Positions 8,337 to 16,783 of a stretch of DNA of 51,108 bases are shown piece after piece. The notes below the pieces were generated by a model that was given only the letters and a program-made list of their open reading frames with translations, was not told the origin of the DNA and searched no databases. The position numbers and the translations under genes are program-made. The stretch's first letter is position 1. The number at the start of each line of letters is the position of its first letter. The stretch comes from Blastocatellia bacterium (lineage in GTDB: Bacteria; Acidobacteriota; Blastocatellia; Pyrinomonadales; Pyrinomonadaceae): the NCBI GenBank assembly GCA_003488005.1, contig DNND01000126.1, positions 19,219 to 70,326 of the forward strand. Reading direction: 5' to 3'.

Positions 8337-9092
8337 ATGATAATTGCGATCGCAAATCAAAAAGGTGGGGTGGGAAAGACGACCACTGCCATCAATTTGG
8401 CTGCCGCATTCGCCAGACTGGGTAAACGTGTCCTCCTGCTTGATCTCGATCCACAAGCGAACAGTTCAATCTCATTTCTTGATCCGCTTTCGATCGAGCG
8501 ATCCGCTTACGAGCTAATGACTGACGGCCTGGCCCCGGTCGAGCAGACGGTTTACCGCACGCCGGTTGAAGGTCTGGACATAGTTCCCGCGCGCATCAAC
8601 CTGGCTAAGTTGGAGGCGAAGCTAGTCGGCGATTTTGACGCGCCGTTTCGTCTTAAAGATCGATTAGCTCCTTTCCGCGAAGAGTATCCAGTCATCGTCA
8701 TCGATACGCCGCCGACGCTTGGTCTTATTACAGTTAACGCCCTGGTTGCCGCGACTCATGTTTTGGTTCCTATTCAGTCATCGTACTTTGCCCTGGAAGG
8801 GACCGACGATCTACTTGAGACAATAGAAAAAGTTAGGGCGCGGCCTAACCCCGGCCTGGAATTGCTGGGTGTGCTGGTGACGCTGCACGACAAGCGCACG
8901 ACGCTGGCCCGCGAAGTCCATGAACAAATCAAAAAAGTTTTTGGACCGAAACTGTTTGAGACGGTGATAACAAAGAGTGTACGGCTGGAAGAGTCGCCCG
9001 CCTACAAAGAAGCAATTTTTAGTTTCGCTCCTAATTCATCTGGCGCGATCGAGTATGGAAATTTATGTGACGAGGTAATGAGCCGTGTCTAA
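8337..9092 (+). CDS. parA: ParA-family partition ATPase (Soj)
   Basis: This 251-residue protein has a deviant Walker A motif, KGGVGKTTTAINLA, at residues 10-23. The switch regions follow in LLDLDPQANSS and VIVIDTPPTLGLITVNAL. This is the MinD/ParA ATPase fold used for chromosome or plasmid partition together with ParB. It overlaps parB by 8 bases, so the two are translated as a pair. The length, lacking an N-terminal HTH, fits the chromosomal Soj type. The remaining neighbourhood is chromosomal in character, which argues against a plasmid origin. Confidence 0.93.
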   Translation: MIIAIANQKGGVGKTTTAINLAAAFARLGKRVLLLDLDPQANSSISFLDPLSIERSAYELMTDGLAPVEQTVYRTPVEGLDIVPARINLAKLEAKLVGDFDAPFRLKDRLAPFREEYPVIVIDTPPTLGLITVNALVAATHVLVPIQSSYFALEGTDDLLETIEKVRARPNPGLELLGVLVTLHDKRTTLAREVHEQIKKVFGPKLFETVITKSVRLEESPAYKEAIFSFAPNSSGAIEYGNLCDEVMSRV

Positions 9093-9933
9093 AAGGGGAC
9101 TGCCGACGGGATTGCAGATGCGCCACGATGCCCACTATGTCGAGGAGTTGTCGCAGCATCAGCCTGCTACGGTGGGCCGGATGATCCCGATCGATAAGAT
9201 TGATCCAAATCCGGAACAACCGCGTTCCGAGTTTGGTGACTTAACAGAATTAACCGCATCCATTGCTGACAAGGGAGTGCTCGAGCCGCTGCTGGTCAGG
9301 CCAGTAAGGGCAACAGGCCGCTGGATGATCATTGCCGGAGAGCGACGCTATCGTGCCGCGCGTGCCGCCGGATTGACCGAATTGCCCTGCGTCGAAATGG
9401 AAGTCGACGAAGGTACCGTCGCCGAGATTGCGTTGATCGAAAATATGCAACGCAAAGATCTCACCGTCTGGGAAGAAGCCGACGGCTTGTTGGCATTGAG
9501 CGAGAGATTTGGTTACACGCATGAAGAAGTCGCGCGCAAAGTAGGGAAGAGCAGAAGTACGGTCACTGAGGCTTTATCAATCGCGGCAATTCCCGCTGAC
9601 GTGCGCGACATTTGCCGGCAAGCAGATGTTTCAGCAAAGTCGGTGCTGCTGCAAATTGTGCGGCAACCGGACGAAGCAGGAATGCGGCGGCTGGCGAAAG
9701 AAATAACTTCGCGCGGATTAAATCGTGAGGACGCAAGGGAAGTACGACGTCAAGAAATGGGACCGCGAGTTACGGCAGAAGCGAAACCTTATTTGTTCAA
9801 GTATGCCTCGCCTAATAAAGACTTCAACATTGAGATTCGTTTTCGTCGCTCAAAAGTTGATCGCGCTGAAGTCGCTCAGGCACTCCGATCGGCGGCTAAG
9901 AATATTGACAGTGACAATCATCAACCGGACTGA
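9085..9933 (+). CDS. parB: ParB/Spo0J partition protein
   Basis: This 282-residue protein begins at a GTG that overlaps the parA stop. The N-terminal CTPase/nuclease-like domain carries IPIDKIDPNPEQPRSEF and IAGERRYRAARAAG, the latter being the CTP-binding GERRxRA motif. The central HTH includes GYTHEEVARKVGKSRSTVTE, and a C-terminal dimerisation region follows. ParB loads on parS and spreads, acting with ParA in origin segregation. No parS consensus (TGTTNCACGTGAAACA) was found in the window. Confidence 0.93.
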   Translation: MSKRGLPTGLQMRHDAHYVEELSQHQPATVGRMIPIDKIDPNPEQPRSEFGDLTELTASIADKGVLEPLLVRPVRATGRWMIIAGERRYRAARAAGLTELPCVEMEVDEGTVAEIALIENMQRKDLTVWEEADGLLALSERFGYTHEEVARKVGKSRSTVTEALSIAAIPADVRDICRQADVSAKSVLLQIVRQPDEAGMRRLAKEITSRGLNREDAREVRRQEMGPRVTAEAKPYLFKYASPNKDFNIEIRFRRSKVDRAEVAQALRSAAKNIDSDNHQPD

Positions 9934-9976
9934 GGCGGGAACTTAACTACGCAGACTGATTTGACTCCTCACACTT

Positions 9977-10528
9977 CTATCTCGACGCAATACTCTTTTT
10001 CTTTTCCGCTACCGCGCGCTTTTGCAGTCCCTTGGCCCAGCGCTCGAGCGTCGGCTGAATCGGCTTAAACAAGCGTGCGCGAAACGAGTGCTTCTTTTCG
10101 TTCCAGGCTTTGAGTTGTTTCTCGGTGTAAGCGCGAACGGCCGGCTCGAGTTGGCCCTTCTTAAGCGAATGCTTTAGCGTGAAGTGATAGTGCTGTCCGA
10201 CCAGTGAGAATAGCGTCGCCACGAGATTACCTTTGAACGAGAGGCGTGGAACGATCTTCTTATGAAAAGGCTTGTTGCCGGGTAACAACACGCCGATGGC
10301 GAGCTCCAGCCATGCACCCTTTGGACCCTGACGCGGATGATAAAGACCGGGCAGCTCCGTCGCCTGGAACGTTCCTCTCAACCGCGGCTCAGAAATAAAC
10401 TCGACGAGTCGTATGCGTTCGAGGCCGCGCGTGTGTTCACGCGGCAGGCTATCAAACGCGGCCTCGATGCTTTCCAAGGTGTCCGCAGGTAACTTGCGCT
10501 CTACCTGGCTCTCGATTTTGATTGCCAC
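9977..10528 (-). CDS. Unknown protein, possible inactive zincin-like peptidase
   Basis: This 183-residue protein starts at GTG with AGGA about 8 bases upstream. It is basic, with no signal peptide or membrane segment. The middle has LYHPRQGPKGAWLELAIGVL followed by LFSLVGQHYHFTLKH. In zincin peptidases of similar layout the second stretch would be HExxH; here it reads GQHYHF, so if the relationship is real the active site has been lost. The C-terminus is rich in Lys and Arg. No family was assigned. Confidence 0.55.
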   Translation of the reverse strand: MAIKIESQVERKLPADTLESIEAAFDSLPREHTRGLERIRLVEFISEPRLRGTFQATELPGLYHPRQGPKGAWLELAIGVLLPGNKPFHKKIVPRLSFKGNLVATLFSLVGQHYHFTLKHSLKKGQLEPAVRAYTEKQLKAWNEKKHSFRARLFKPIQPTLERWAKGLQKRAVAEKKKSIASR

Positions 10529-10624
10529 TCAAATTCCTCGTTACAAGATGCCCCAAAATGGGGACTGCCCAATTTAGGTGATGCATCTGGAGAGGTCAAG
10601 AGGCCACAGCTCATCAAAGTGAAA

Positions 10625-10651
10625 GGGCGAGGATATAAGAATTCCTCGCCC
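10625..10651 (-). terminator. Rho-independent-like terminator for the 80-residue gene
   Basis: GGGCGAGGA (10625-10633) and TCCTCGCCC (10643-10651) form a perfect 9 bp GC-rich stem. Read on the minus strand it is followed by the T-rich TTTCACTTT, and it lies just downstream of the small minus-strand gene at 10687-10929. Confidence 0.6.
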
Positions 10652-10686
10652 CTTCGGGCACTGCCTTGTGTTTGGTAACTTCGTTC

Positions 10687-10929
10687 CTAGGTGCCGAACG
10701 CTCCCTCTGGCAAATGGACTACATCTTCGACGATCCTTATCTGGGCGCCCTTATTGTAGTCACTGTCGAAGACAACGTTGCCGTTCTTGATGACGGTGAG
10801 TGAACAGCCGTTGATCTTTGCTGTGTAAGACAGAACATCGTCGTCTCGCTTCGGACCATCCCATTCCTTGTCTTCCATCTTGATGATGTCGAAAGCTGCG
10901 ACGCGTACTACTTCAACTTCGCCTGCCAT
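10687..10929 (-). CDS. Small unknown protein
   Basis: This 80-residue acidic protein has a well-placed AAGGAG ribosome-binding site about 8 bases before its ATG and a terminator-like hairpin behind it, so it is likely a real monocistronic gene. It is predicted to be beta-rich (for example SYTAKINGCSLTVIKNGNVV), has no signal peptide, and has a single Cys. No family was recognised. It lies upstream of the MNIO operon but on the opposite strand. Confidence 0.6.
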   Translation of the reverse strand: MAGEVEVVRVAAFDIIKMEDKEWDGPKRDDDVLSYTAKINGCSLTVIKNGNVVFDSDYNKGAQIRIVEDVVHLPEGAFGT

Positions 10930-11459
10930 GATCTTTTCTCCTTCTGGTTATGAGACGTTGAGGAGGTTCGTGAGATCTTTTGATCTGACTCTAACTCCAC
11001 CTTGCGCCGATCAATGTCTCCAAGTGAGTATATCGAGTGAGGCGCACTTTGCGATGCACCGTTACTTTCAGCAACGACCGTGCCGGGCTCCTTAACCAAA
11101 CCGGAGCCGTAACAGTCGCGCGCATTACTGAACAAATTCCACGTGATCGACCATCCAGACATTCTCCCACGTTGAGTGTCGACCCTTGTGGACTATCCAA
11201 TCGTGTGAACCTACTATCTAAGCTGCACGCACCTCGGCCCAAGCCGACATGCGGCGAAATGCAGAAAGCGAACGTATGAACTGCGGCTGCCTCTAGCGCG
11301 AAGCCAAGCCGTTCTGCTAAAATCCTTTCCATTCAAGAGAATCCTACAGTCTCTCGACCGGTTGTTTGTATTTGTCTCACTAGATCGAGCCAGGGGAATT
11401 CGCTCGCTTTTCCTTAAGTCCAACTATTTCACTCATCACCCCACAAAGGAGTCAAAGCA
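10930..11459 (+). other. Intergenic region upstream of the MNIO operon
   Basis: No convincing gene was seen; short frames here lack ribosome-binding sites and are not protein-like. The region should hold the promoter of the small minus-strand gene and that of the MNIO operon. A clear AAAGGAG site lies at the right edge, directly upstream of the precursor ATG. Confidence 0.5.
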
Positions 11460-11690
11460 ATGGATGCATCAGCCTCTAGAAAAGTCGTCAGAGTTGGTCT
11501 GTCAGTTAATCCGCAAGGAGGAGGTAAACAAGACTTCGAGACCGTCCAAAGGATGGTCAAGTTCATGCTTGGCCGCGGAGGCTGCGACGGATGCGGCCGT
11601 TTGGCATACTTGGATCTTCACTTCCATGGTGACCCAGGTCCGGATATCACCAAGATAGGCGGCATCTCGCTCGAGATTCAGGAGAGATAA
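11460..11690 (+). CDS. Candidate RiPP precursor for the MNIO (DUF692) enzyme
   Basis: This 76-residue peptide has an AAAGGAG ribosome-binding site at optimal distance. It has no Sec signal peptide, unlike bufferin precursors. An N-terminal, leader-like half (residues 1 to about 38) is followed by a Gly/Cys patch GRGGCDGCGR (Cys42, Cys45) and an acidic stretch with His and Pro (LDLHFHGDPGPD). It ends one codon or less before the MNIO gene and is followed by the partner gene, the standard order precursor, MNIO, partner. MNIO enzymes act mainly on Cys residues in peptides (for example oxazolone/thioamide or thiooxazole formation), so the CxxC is the likely target. The precursor role is inferred from context. 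Confidence 0.7.
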   Translation: MDASASRKVVRVGLSVNPQGGGKQDFETVQRMVKFMLGRGGCDGCGRLAYLDLHFHGDPGPDITKIGGISLEIQER

Positions 11691-11692
11691 TT

Positions 11693-12601
11693 ATTCCGTC
11701 TTTTGAGCAGAACTTAGTCCAGCCCCTGGGCATCGGCTTTCCGTATTTTGCGGCGCTGCCGGCCGAGTTGTACCGGTCTGACCTGGTAGATTTTGTTGAA
11801 GTCACACCCGAGACTCTCTGCCGGCAGCGTGGGACTGGAAAGGAAGTTAGGATAGATATCGTCGCTGACCTGATGGCGTTGGCCCAGGAGACCTGCGCCG
11901 GCCTGCCGCTGGTGGTCCATGGCGTTGAGCTGTCAATTGGGTCGGCTCATGGTTGGAATGACGCTTACCTGAGAATGCTTGATAATTTTCAGCGAGAGTG
12001 GCCGTTTGTTTGGCACAGCGAACACCTCGGGTTTCAAACAATCTCCGGTGCTGACCACGCTTCGATCGCGGTTGGGGTTCCGCTGCCTATGCCGGCTACA
12101 AAAGAATCCGTCGATCTCGTGGCCTCGCGTAGCGCCGCAATCCTTGATCGTTACGGCGTGCCTTTTCTGCTGGAGAATCCAGCACACTACTTTTCGAATT
12201 TTCTTTCCGACCCGGAGGTAGGCGACGACATTGGACTAATGCATGCAATCAGCAAAGACAGCGGTTGTCGTCTGCTGCTGGATCTGCATAACCTCTACTG
12301 CAATGCGGTAAACCACAGCTTTGATCCGCTTGCAGCGATTGATCGAATGCCGCTGGATCGTGTTATCGAGATCCATGTTGCCGGCGGCTCGTCGCGCGAT
12401 GGTTTCTGGATGGATGCTCACGATGGGCGCGTGCCCGAACGTGTTTGGGAGATGTTGGAATACACGTTGCCGATGGTCCCAAACCTCGCTGGCGTCGTCT
12501 TTGAATTGCTTGAGCAACATGCGGTGACTCTTGGCGCGCAAGCCATCACAGAAGAGTTAACGCGAGCTCGAGACATCTGGAATTCGCAACGTAAGTTTTG
12601 A
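11693..12601 (+). CDS. MNIO family peptide-modifying iron enzyme (DUF692, BufB-like)
   Basis: The protein shows the DUF692/MNIO TIM-barrel pattern: VDFVEVTPETL, LVVHGVELSIGS, WHSEHLGFQ, FLLENPAHYFSN, LLLDLHNLYCN, and EIHVAGG, whose His/Asp/Glu residues bind the iron centre. Family members (MbnB, TglH, ChrH, BufB) modify Cys residues of ribosomal peptides. The start is unusual: the family N-terminus (PLGIGFPYFAALPAELYRSD) lies before the first standard codon, a TTG at 11768, and no in-frame ATG, GTG or TTG precedes it after the upstream stop at about 11630. An AGGAGA at 11680-11685 sits 7 bases ahead of an in-frame ATT at 11693, chosen here as a likely AUU start. The alternatives are a frameshift from the precursor or the shorter TTG product. 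Confidence 0.85.
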   Translation: MPSFEQNLVQPLGIGFPYFAALPAELYRSDLVDFVEVTPETLCRQRGTGKEVRIDIVADLMALAQETCAGLPLVVHGVELSIGSAHGWNDAYLRMLDNFQREWPFVWHSEHLGFQTISGADHASIAVGVPLPMPATKESVDLVASRSAAILDRYGVPFLLENPAHYFSNFLSDPEVGDDIGLMHAISKDSGCRLLLDLHNLYCNAVNHSFDPLAAIDRMPLDRVIEIHVAGGSSRDGFWMDAHDGRVPERVWEMLEYTLPMVPNLAGVVFELLEQHAVTLGAQAITEELTRARDIWNSQRKF

Positions 12602-12603
12602 GT

Positions 12604-13347
12604 ATGGCACTGGTTGATTTTCAAATCGGGCTCGCGCGGTTGGTTGGCGCTCAGCAGGGCACTGATCCTCTTGATGGCCTTAATCTCGATCCGCGCGAGA
12701 GCCAATATCTCGAAGCGGTGCAAACAACTTCCGGGTTTTTATTTAGCAGGAGCATTCAGCGATCGTGGTGCATCGGTCGAGCTGCAAAGGGGGCGCATTT
12801 AACTCTTTCTTTTCTCCCGGAGAATCAAAGGCAGCAGTTGCTCGATGAATGGATTGACTCCGGTGCCGGCAACCAGTCGTTCTTCGAAGCCGAGGCTGGT
12901 TCGTTCCTCGAATTCATTAGCCGAAGGCTGATCAATCCTTCGCACGAATTAAGTATCTGTCAGCTTGAGCAAACTACTTTGCGAGTAGGCGAGGGAAAAG
13001 ACAATTTCGTCCCACCAGAAGCGGCCGCGCTTGATTATCCTCATTGCAGGTTAAGCCGTGGGCGTTACGCCGGGTTGGTAGAGTTCTACGCCGAACCGCA
13101 TCGACTGTTGGAGTCACTGCAGAAGCACGAACCGCTCCCGCCTTTGTCATCTGAGGTTACGGCAATCTTCCTGGGCCCAGGCGTGCCGCAGTTTTGCCAC
13201 ACACCCTCATCAGACGAAGCAGCCGTCTGGGATGCTTTACAGGTTCCGCAGTCGCTTGGTGTCCTGCATAGCAAAGGACACGAGCGAGATACGCTTAAGC
13301 GACTGCTGAACTTCGGCATCATCGAATACTCCGATCAGATCTGTTAA
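12604..13347 (+). CDS. MNIO partner protein (DUF2063, BufC-like)
   Basis: This 247-residue protein follows the MNIO gene with a 2-base gap. An ATG at 12604 is preferred to the overlapping TTG at 12598. The N-terminal region (VDFQIGLARLV...DPRESQYLEA, then ISRRLINPSHELSICQLEQ) has the helical layout of the DUF2063/BufC partner family, which recruits the precursor peptide to the MNIO enzyme. A beta-rich C-terminal half follows (VTAIFLGPGVPQF). The sequence match to the partner family is moderate, but position and length support the assignment. Confidence 0.72.
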   Translation: MALVDFQIGLARLVGAQQGTDPLDGLNLDPRESQYLEAVQTTSGFLFSRSIQRSWCIGRAAKGAHLTLSFLPENQRQQLLDEWIDSGAGNQSFFEAEAGSFLEFISRRLINPSHELSICQLEQTTLRVGEGKDNFVPPEAAALDYPHCRLSRGRYAGLVEFYAEPHRLLESLQKHEPLPPLSSEVTAIFLGPGVPQFCHTPSSDEAAVWDALQVPQSLGVLHSKGHERDTLKRLLNFGIIEYSDQIC

Positions 13348-13613
13348 CTGCCGCGTTTTATCGCGGCGAGGAATACCGCAGCCTGCCTCGCTCCTCAAAA
13401 ACCGCTCTGAGCGTCACGCGATCAAGTGAAACTCCAAGCCTCGCTTAAAACAAAACAGGGAGTTGCGCGTTTACTTGATAGCTCGCTTGCCGCTTTTGAC
13501 TGCTGGCCAGTCCGCTTACGCGCAGGAACAATGCTCATCGTCTGCGTCTGATAATATATATTATGTTAGAACAGGTAGGCCTAAATGGGTTTAGAATAAC
13601 GGCCTTCGTAGGG

Positions 13614-13644
13614 TTACGTAAATCTAGGTACATCCGTTACGTAA
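13614..13644. promoter_or_regulatory. Paired TTACGTAA palindromes in gene-poor gap 13348-13758
   Basis: The perfect palindrome TTACGTAA occurs at 13614-13621 and 13637-13644, 23 bp apart (about two helical turns), each inside a GTTACGTAAA context. This spacing suits a dimeric DNA-binding protein. The 411-base gap lies between two convergent gene ends and holds nothing else that I can support, so it may be a remnant of a lost promoter. Confidence 0.35.
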
Positions 13645-13758
13645 AAGTGTTTTCGCTGGATAGGTTGAAGTATTAGGTAATCGGTTCGCCATGCTTCGGC
13701 TTGCCAGAGCGATTTTGATGCCGCCGGGAATATCCTCATATGGAAGCCTTGGTTAGAA

Positions 13759-14655
13759 TTAGACGAGCAAATATGCCGCTTCCATGCCCTGGAGACAATT
13801 CAGGAGGTAAACGCGTGCAAAGAAGCCCGCGTCACCAGCAAGCACATGACTTCCAAACTCCGCCACGTTTGCAAATGAATAGTCTGGAACATCGATCGGT
13901 GTGTTGTACTGGAACGCATCGAAGTCGTAATGAACCAGCAAACAGCATTCGGCGAGCCCAACATGCTTGCAGACTTCACTATAGCGATCATCTGCCCTCG
14001 TTTCGATCAACAGTTCGCGAAGCGGTGTGAGCATCTCATCGAGTTTGTAGGCTCCCCCACGGTTTGGAAAAGCGATCCAATGTCTGTCGGGATATTTCTC
14101 ATTCAGAGCATCCTCGGGTTCGATTGCTTGTCGTCGTGGGAATAATTCTATGAAATCGAGGTATTTTCCAACAATCAGATGGCCAGAAAAATCATCGACC
14201 ATTTCGCGCAGTGACCGGTCCCAGTCAGGCTTGTCTGTCCAATGCTCGTCGCGTGCACGGATCAAATCGAACAGCTGCTGTCTTAATTCAGCCGCATCAG
14301 GTGCGTGAAAACGTCTCGGCCTCCCGCGCAACAATATTCGCTTGATGTGCCTGTGCTGGTTCAGTGGCAGCTTCCCAATCGCACCCAGAATAGCCTCTTC
14401 AAAAATCTCCTGCCTCCTTGCTTCCGCAATCTGACCCTCGTTGAGCCAAGCCTTCAGTTCTACTCCCACACGTCTATCGGAGTTGGTTAGACAAATGACG
14501 TCAGGCCGATTATCGAATGGATGGGGCGGTCGAGCCTTACCAGTAGCTGCATACCAGTCATCCAGCACGTACCACTCCTTAATCGGTTCACCGGCGAAGT
14601 CTGGGCAGACTCTCATGAAAACATCGAAAACTGTCTTCTCTTTATTCATTGCCAT
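13759..14655 (-). CDS. Unknown protein with PD-(D/E)XK-like nuclease motif
   Basis: This 298-residue soluble protein has an N-terminal half with RPDVICLTNSDRRVGVELKAW. An Asp followed about 15 residues later by E-x-K (ELK) on a strand is the PD-(D/E)XK nuclease core. A conserved-looking LRGRPRRFHAPD segment and a helical region follow, and the C-terminal half is unassigned. It is 12 bases from the SEC-C gene on the same strand, which lies upstream of it. A restriction or defence role is possible but not shown. Confidence 0.6.
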   Translation of the reverse strand: MAMNKEKTVFDVFMRVCPDFAGEPIKEWYVLDDWYAATGKARPPHPFDNRPDVICLTNSDRRVGVELKAWLNEGQIAEARRQEIFEEAILGAIGKLPLNQHRHIKRILLRGRPRRFHAPDAAELRQQLFDLIRARDEHWTDKPDWDRSLREMVDDFSGHLIVGKYLDFIELFPRRQAIEPEDALNEKYPDRHWIAFPNRGGAYKLDEMLTPLRELLIETRADDRYSEVCKHVGLAECCLLVHYDFDAFQYNTPIDVPDYSFANVAEFGSHVLAGDAGFFARVYLLNCLQGMEAAYLLV

Positions 14656-14667
14656 ACAAACGTAAAT

Positions 14668-15840
14668 CTACCCACCAAAGAATTGCGGATATTCCCTTTT
14701 CAGCAGATATCTCGCCATGCATTTACACAAGGGCAGCCACTTACTTACTTCATTAATGAGAAGCCCGTCATCAATAGTGATAGTTCCCTTCGTTTCATCT
14801 CTCATTACCGCATGAGCTATTCGGTTTCGAATCATGTCCAGCATCCCGCCAGCGCGAATGAGATCATTCATTCTCTTGCCCACAGCCTCCGCCGGAAAGA
14901 CTTGGTCCAATGCCAGATCGCTCCACTTCTGAGGCCTCAATACTTGATTTAGCCAGGCGATTTGTTCGGCTTTGGTCGCTGGCAGAACCTCCCGCGGTCT
15001 GGAAGGCGGTCGCTCACCTTTCGCGCGCGCAGCTTCATTTTCGCGGGCGGTCCGCTCTTCCACATTCCGCCTGATTCCCTCAATTATTTTGAAGAACGAA
15101 AGGTACTGATAATTTGGGGCGTTACTGTTTAACGCTTCACGATACAGACTTGCAAACTTCGCTAAGTCAGCATCGGGTTCATAACCTGAAAACATCGGAA
15201 CGGCTGTTTCAGCAAACGGCAACGTAAAACTTCCTATCAAGTTTTGAGTTGCAAGCTCGATGGTAGTAATCCGATATATGTGAAGTGGTGAATCAGTCAA
15301 TAGCGACAACCGGCTCATGACAATGGACAGAGCGTTGTACGCTTTCAGATTTGCATCGCCAAAGCCCTCTGCCTCCACTTCTTCGATTTCAATCTTTGCT
15401 AAAAAGCCCTTGTCGTTAGGATAGCCATAAAGAACAAGCTTTCCGCTCGGCAACTTCGCTTCAATCTCAAGCCTTACATCCGCAGGATCGCCTATAAAGA
15501 TGTGAGAATCGCCTCGAACGTCATCCGCAAACGAAATGACATTTTCAGCGAGAGGTGCAAATCCGGGTCGGCTCAGCACAAAACTTACTTTGTACTTCCC
15601 CGGCGAACCAGATGGTGGAGCTTGGTTTCGTGCGTCATTTGGATTTTTGCCGTACATACGTTTCAGCGTCATGAACATTCCTATACCCGACAGGCCCCAC
15701 GTGCCTTCCAGCTTGCGCTCATCCTCGACGGCCGGATCCGGACCCTTCCTTGCAGTCATTTGATGAGCAGCGCCGTGACATCTTTTATACTTTTGGCCGC
15801 TGCCGCACGGACATTGCTCATTTCTGCCAATCTTCGCCAT
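14668..15840 (-). CDS. Protein with N-terminal SEC-C zinc motif
   Basis: This 390-residue protein opens with GRNEQCPCGSGQKYKRCHG, a complete CxCx(n)CH SEC-C zinc-binding motif as found at the SecA C-terminus and in many uncharacterised proteins. The rest (residues 30-390) has no recognised domain; it contains beta-rich segments to about 200 and a helical C-terminal half with Arg/Glu-rich ERTARENEAARAKGERPPSR. The SEC-C motif in such proteins often recruits them to ribosomes or to SecB-like partners, but that is family background, not visible here. It probably forms an operon with the PD-(D/E)XK-like gene that follows it. Confidence 0.7.
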   Translation of the reverse strand: MAKIGRNEQCPCGSGQKYKRCHGAAHQMTARKGPDPAVEDERKLEGTWGLSGIGMFMTLKRMYGKNPNDARNQAPPSGSPGKYKVSFVLSRPGFAPLAENVISFADDVRGDSHIFIGDPADVRLEIEAKLPSGKLVLYGYPNDKGFLAKIEIEEVEAEGFGDANLKAYNALSIVMSRLSLLTDSPLHIYRITTIELATQNLIGSFTLPFAETAVPMFSGYEPDADLAKFASLYREALNSNAPNYQYLSFFKIIEGIRRNVEERTARENEAARAKGERPPSRPREVLPATKAEQIAWLNQVLRPQKWSDLALDQVFPAEAVGKRMNDLIRAGGMLDMIRNRIAHAVMRDETKGTITIDDGLLINEVSKWLPLCKCMARYLLKREYPQFFGG

Positions 15841-16231
15841 CTTATTAGCTTGTATTCTCCGGTCTAATTAACCAGCAGACTTTGACACGGCATACGTCGC
15901 GCCCGAACTACACGCTTGCAAAGCCGTGAGATAATACGGGCATGCTAAGCCCAATGACATTAATGAGTCGCAACGTACAGTCCAACAATGGACATATCGA
16001 ACGAGGCGCTTCCTAAACATTATACCGGTCGCCGTTTTCGGTGCTGCGACAGCTATCAAAAAGGACAAAAAACTCATACCACACGAGCGATTAAAAATAA
16101 TGATTCAACAGGATATGGGCGCCCGAAAGAATGACGACGGGTGGTAGAACGAGCGCGCACGTTGCCAAAAGATTCCCAAATACTGGGTCGCTACCAGTGT
16201 AGAAGTACGGCAATATACTAGAATAAACGTT
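15841..16231. other. Intergenic region between divergent genes
   Basis: No gene is supported; a 69-residue minus-strand frame lacks a ribosome-binding site. The region should contain the promoters for the SEC-C operon (minus) and the membrane-protein pair (plus). No repeat or structured RNA was recognised. Confidence 0.4.
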
Positions 16232-16768
16232 ATGAGCCCTTGGTGGAGTTCTGTTATTGGCGTGGTCGTGGGAGGGTTACTCACGGCAGGTACAGCCTAT
16301 CTCTTAGAAGAGATACGAAGACGCCACCAACGTCGCGACAAACGAGACGATGCAAGGCGCGACGCACTTCGTCGAGCGCTTGCTTGGATCGATCCAATGG
16401 AAAGGGCGCTTACTGCCGCTGAGATCGAGATATATGCGCTGCTACACGGCACGATCGATGAGCAACAATTCCGCCAACGTTACCCTAACCTGGTTTCCGA
16501 TTTAGCGGAATTTGAACTTTCTCTAGACCAGAGGCTCGTGCTCGAAGAGGATCCATATCCGCTTGGTAACGGCATTCGCCAAGCAGTTGAAGACTTAAAG
16601 CAACAGGCGCTCAATAGGTGGGAGAAAACTCAATATCCGCAAGGTTCGCCGGCTCTAAGCATTGTTGATGCATCATACGAGTGCTCGCTAGTAATCGAAG
16701 GCATACGCCAACGGGTCGATACGTTACGACAACAGTTGTCGACAGAGTACCGAACAACATTGGATTGA
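16232..16768 (+). CDS. Single-TM protein with charged helical cytoplasmic domain
   Basis: This 178-residue protein has an N-terminal hydrophobic segment (VIGVVVGGLLTAGTAYLL, residues about 8-25) followed at once by a strongly basic stretch (EEIRRRHQRRDKRDDARRD), so the bulk lies in the cytoplasm. The remainder is helical, with many acidic and Gln residues. It is followed by a larger unknown gene 15 bases away, probably in an operon. No family was recognised. Confidence 0.6.
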   Translation: MSPWWSSVIGVVVGGLLTAGTAYLLEEIRRRHQRRDKRDDARRDALRRALAWIDPMERALTAAEIEIYALLHGTIDEQQFRQRYPNLVSDLAEFELSLDQRLVLEEDPYPLGNGIRQAVEDLKQQALNRWEKTQYPQGSPALSIVDASYECSLVIEGIRQRVDTLRQQLSTEYRTTLD

Positions 16769-16783
16769 GAGGATAATGTAGCG

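Noticed and set aside
9085..9933. parA/parB as evidence of a plasmid
   Set aside because: They sit with ssb, miaB and other core genes, and parB/parA have chromosomal length and domain layout.
11128..11144. TTCCACGTG resembling a parS half-site downstream of parAB
   Set aside because: Only the core matches TGTTNCACGTGAAACA; the outer arms differ and no second copy occurs, so it is probably chance.
15978..15990. CGTACAGTCCAA as a diverged TnsB site
   Set aside because: It resembles GTGCAGTCAAA, but it is a single copy without the spacer pattern.
15868..16077. 69-codon minus-strand frame in the divergent gap
   Set aside because: It lacks a ribosome-binding site and would leave little promoter space for the SEC-C operon.
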